Of a stretch of 64,000 nucleotides of DNA, positions 62,628 to 64,000 are shown piece after piece (position 1 is the stretch's first letter; each line of letters begins with the position of its first letter). The notes under the pieces are model-generated. The model ran no database searches. It saw only the letters and a list, made by a program, of their open reading frames with translations, and had not been told where the DNA came from. Origin of the DNA: Burkholderia savannae (GTDB lineage Bacteria; Pseudomonadota; Gammaproteobacteria; Burkholderiales; Burkholderiaceae); NCBI RefSeq assembly GCF_001524445.2, contig NZ_CP013417.1, positions 372,001 through 436,000 on the forward strand, written 5' to 3'. Both the position numbers and the translations under genes were made by a program.

Positions 62628-62898
62628 CGTTTGCGGCCTCGGCAGGCGGGCAGCGGGCGCGCGTTCGCCTGACGGCGGCCTTTCATTGCGCATCATTTCT
62701 CATGATCGACGAGGCGCCGCTGCGCCGGCGCGTGACGGGCAAGGTGGAAATCCGCGGCACGGACCGATAGGGGTGGGCGACCGATCGCCCTGTGGGTTGT
62801 GGTGACCGGTGGTCGACGCGCCGTTCGGCCCCGTCATCGCGGCCGTCGCCCCGCCTTCGCCCGCGGTCGACCGACGCGTGTCGGCAGGTGGCCGCGCG
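62628..62898. other. Gap between the barstar terminator and rsmE
   Basis: Together with the terminator region this is a 321 bp stretch without a gene. The sequence is GC-rich and only random open frames are seen. No terminator for rsmE on the minus strand was recognised. Confidence 0.5.
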
Positions 62899-63666
62899 TC
62901 ACCATCCGCCCCAGCGCGCCGCGAGCGCGGCGAGCACCGCCGCGCCTGCCGTCTCGGTGCGCAGCACGCGCGGGCCGAGCGACAGCGCGGCGAAGCCGCG
63001 TGCGCGCGCGGCCAGTTCCTCGTCGGGCGACAGCCCGCCTTCCGGGCCGATCAGCAACGTGACGCCGCCGGCGGGCGGCACCTCGGGCAACGACGCGAAC
63101 GCCATGCTCGCGCGCGGCGACAGCAGCAAACGCAACTCGCCGTCGGCCGGCGCGGGCGGCAGCGCGTCGAGCCATGCGTCGAAGCCGCGCACCGGCGCGA
63201 CGTCCGGCACGCGATTGCGGCCGCATTGCTCGCACGACGCGCGCACGACGCCGCGCCAGTGGGAGACGCGCTTGTCCGCGCGCTCGCCCGACAGCCTCAC
63301 CACGCCGCGCGCGGTCGACAGCGGCGCGACCGCCGAAACGCCGAGCTCGACCGCCTTTTCGATCACCCAATCCATCTTGTCGCCGCCGGCGATGCCCTGC
63401 GCGAGCGTGACGTGGTACGGCGGCTCCGCTTCCGCCGGCTCGAACGCGTCGATCCGGGCGAGCGCGCCGCGCTTGTCGATCTCGACGAGGCGCGCGTGGT
63501 ACTGGCCGCCCGTGCCGTCGAACAGCGCGAGCGCGTCGCCCGGCTGCAGCCGCAGCACCTGCGCGTGCCGCGCGACGTCGGCCGGCAACGGGAGCATGGC
63601 GTCGGCCCGCAACGCCGCGTCGACGAAGAAGCGCGGCACCGCCGCGGTCGTGGCGCCGCCGCTCAT
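62899..63666 (-). CDS. rsmE: 16S rRNA (uracil(1498)-N(3))-methyltransferase
   Basis: RsmE methylates U1498 in the decoding region of 16S rRNA. The 255-residue protein has an N-terminal PUA-like domain (RFFVDAALRADAMLPL; LRLQPGDALALFDG) and a C-terminal SPOUT knot with LLIGPEGGLSPDE and LGPRVLRTETA, both diagnostic. The ATG overlaps the stop of the VOC gene upstream (ATGA). The length is normal. Confidence 0.95.
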   Translation of the reverse strand: MSGGATTAAVPRFFVDAALRADAMLPLPADVARHAQVLRLQPGDALALFDGTGGQYHARLVEIDKRGALARIDAFEPAEAEPPYHVTLAQGIAGGDKMDWVIEKAVELGVSAVAPLSTARGVVRLSGERADKRVSHWRGVVRASCEQCGRNRVPDVAPVRGFDAWLDALPPAPADGELRLLLSPRASMAFASLPEVPPAGGVTLLIGPEGGLSPDEELAARARGFAALSLGPRVLRTETAGAAVLAALAARWGGW

Positions 63667-64000
63667 GCCGCGATCCGCCGCGCGAGCGCCCAGCGATAAC
63701 CATCGAGATCCTCGATCTGCGCGAAGCGATCGCCCCAGAACTGGTCTTGCGGCGCGCTCAGCGATTTCGCGCCGGCGTCGAGCGCGCGACGATAGGTCGC
63801 GTCGACGTCGTCGACGTACAGATAGAACGACTGCGGCGCGATCGCGCCCGCGCTCCTCGGCGTGCGGGCCGTCGAGCCGAACGCCCCCTCGGGCGCGAAC
63901 ATCACGATCAGCTGGCCGCGGTACGACATCTCGACGTGCATGATCGCGCCGTCTTCGTCGATCAACTCGCGCTTTTCGAAGCCGAATGCGTCGCCAAAGA
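63663..64000 (-). CDS. VOC-family (PhnB/glyoxalase-like) protein, N-terminus cut by the window edge
   Basis: About 112 residues are seen; the frame runs off the right end, so the start is not in the window. The visible part begins FGDAFGFEKREL, a typical first strand-helix of a VOC module, and continues with HVEMSYRGQLIVMF and SFYLYVDDVDATYRRAL, then QFWGDRFAQIEDLDGYRW at the end. This pattern fits PhnB-like glyoxalase/bleomycin-resistance superfamily members. The reaction is not known. It overlaps rsmE by ATGA and so is probably co-transcribed with it. Confidence 0.85.
   Translation of the reverse strand, partial: FGDAFGFEKRELIDEDGAIMHVEMSYRGQLIVMFAPEGAFGSTARTPRSAGAIAPQSFYLYVDDVDATYRRALDAGAKSLSAPQDQFWGDRFAQIEDLDGYRWALARRIAA

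Overview
The window is about 68% GC and is packed with genes in the order and sequence type of a beta-proteobacterial main chromosome. Very high sequence familiarity (ArgJ, ZapD, RppH, NrdA, AccC, AraFGH) points to Burkholderia, most likely the B. pseudomallei/thailandensis group. Placing it to species would need an alignment. It is mostly core genome: no insertion sequences, prophage genes, rRNA or CRISPR array were found, and there is one tRNA (Pro, CGG).

Layout. 1-2.9 kb (+): the tail of secA, argJ, a DUF815 AAA+ ATPase and mutT. 3.0-9.6 kb (-): yacG, zapD, coaE and the type IV pilus genes pilD, pilC, pilB, then a CNNM/CorC-like membrane protein. 9.7-14.3 kb: tRNA-Pro and ispB (-), then rplU-rpmA-obg-proB (+) behind a near-consensus promoter. 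14.4-22.4 kb: a CNP1-like lipoprotein and rppH (-), proS and marC (+), hpt and ffh (-), a CcsA-like membrane protein, a PP0621-family protein and ampD (+). 22.4-28.5 kb (+): nrdA-nrdB behind a promoter with two NrdR boxes, and a Lys/Ala-rich histone H1-like gene. 28.6-37.0 kb (-): a glycine-zipper lipoprotein, a PfkB kinase, tpx, a DUF3426 zinc-ribbon protein, prmA, accC, accB, aroQ, a TlpA-like thioredoxin and an uncharacterised protein. 37.1-43.0 kb (+): mpl, a YqiA-like esterase, an RNB exoribonuclease, aroE and mtgA. 43.0-45.7 kb: an AT-rich stretch, an S10 peptidase lipoprotein and an EF-hand protein.

45.7-55.2 kb (+) is the main accessory-looking block: an IclR regulator, dgoK, dgoA, two short-chain dehydrogenases, araFGH and an aldose 1-epimerase. 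Together they could import and oxidise galactose and/or arabinose by a De Ley-Doudoroff-type route, but the lactonase and sugar-acid dehydratase are not in the cluster. 55.5-64 kb: pyrF (+), pncC-pgpA-thiL (-), maeB (+), an exported T1/barnase-family ribonuclease followed by a barstar-like inhibitor (+), rsmE and a truncated VOC-family gene (-).

The most interesting unexplained signals are near the right end. A strong minus-strand terminator with no gene feeding it lies just after maeB, with an AT-rich dyad near it, next to the RNase/barstar pair. Also notable are a candidate operator overlapping the -35 of the IclR operon, a PilB that lacks the usual N-terminal domain, a degenerate nucleotidyltransferase-like protein divergent from mpl, and the AT-rich region with a recurring motif in front of the S10 peptidase.
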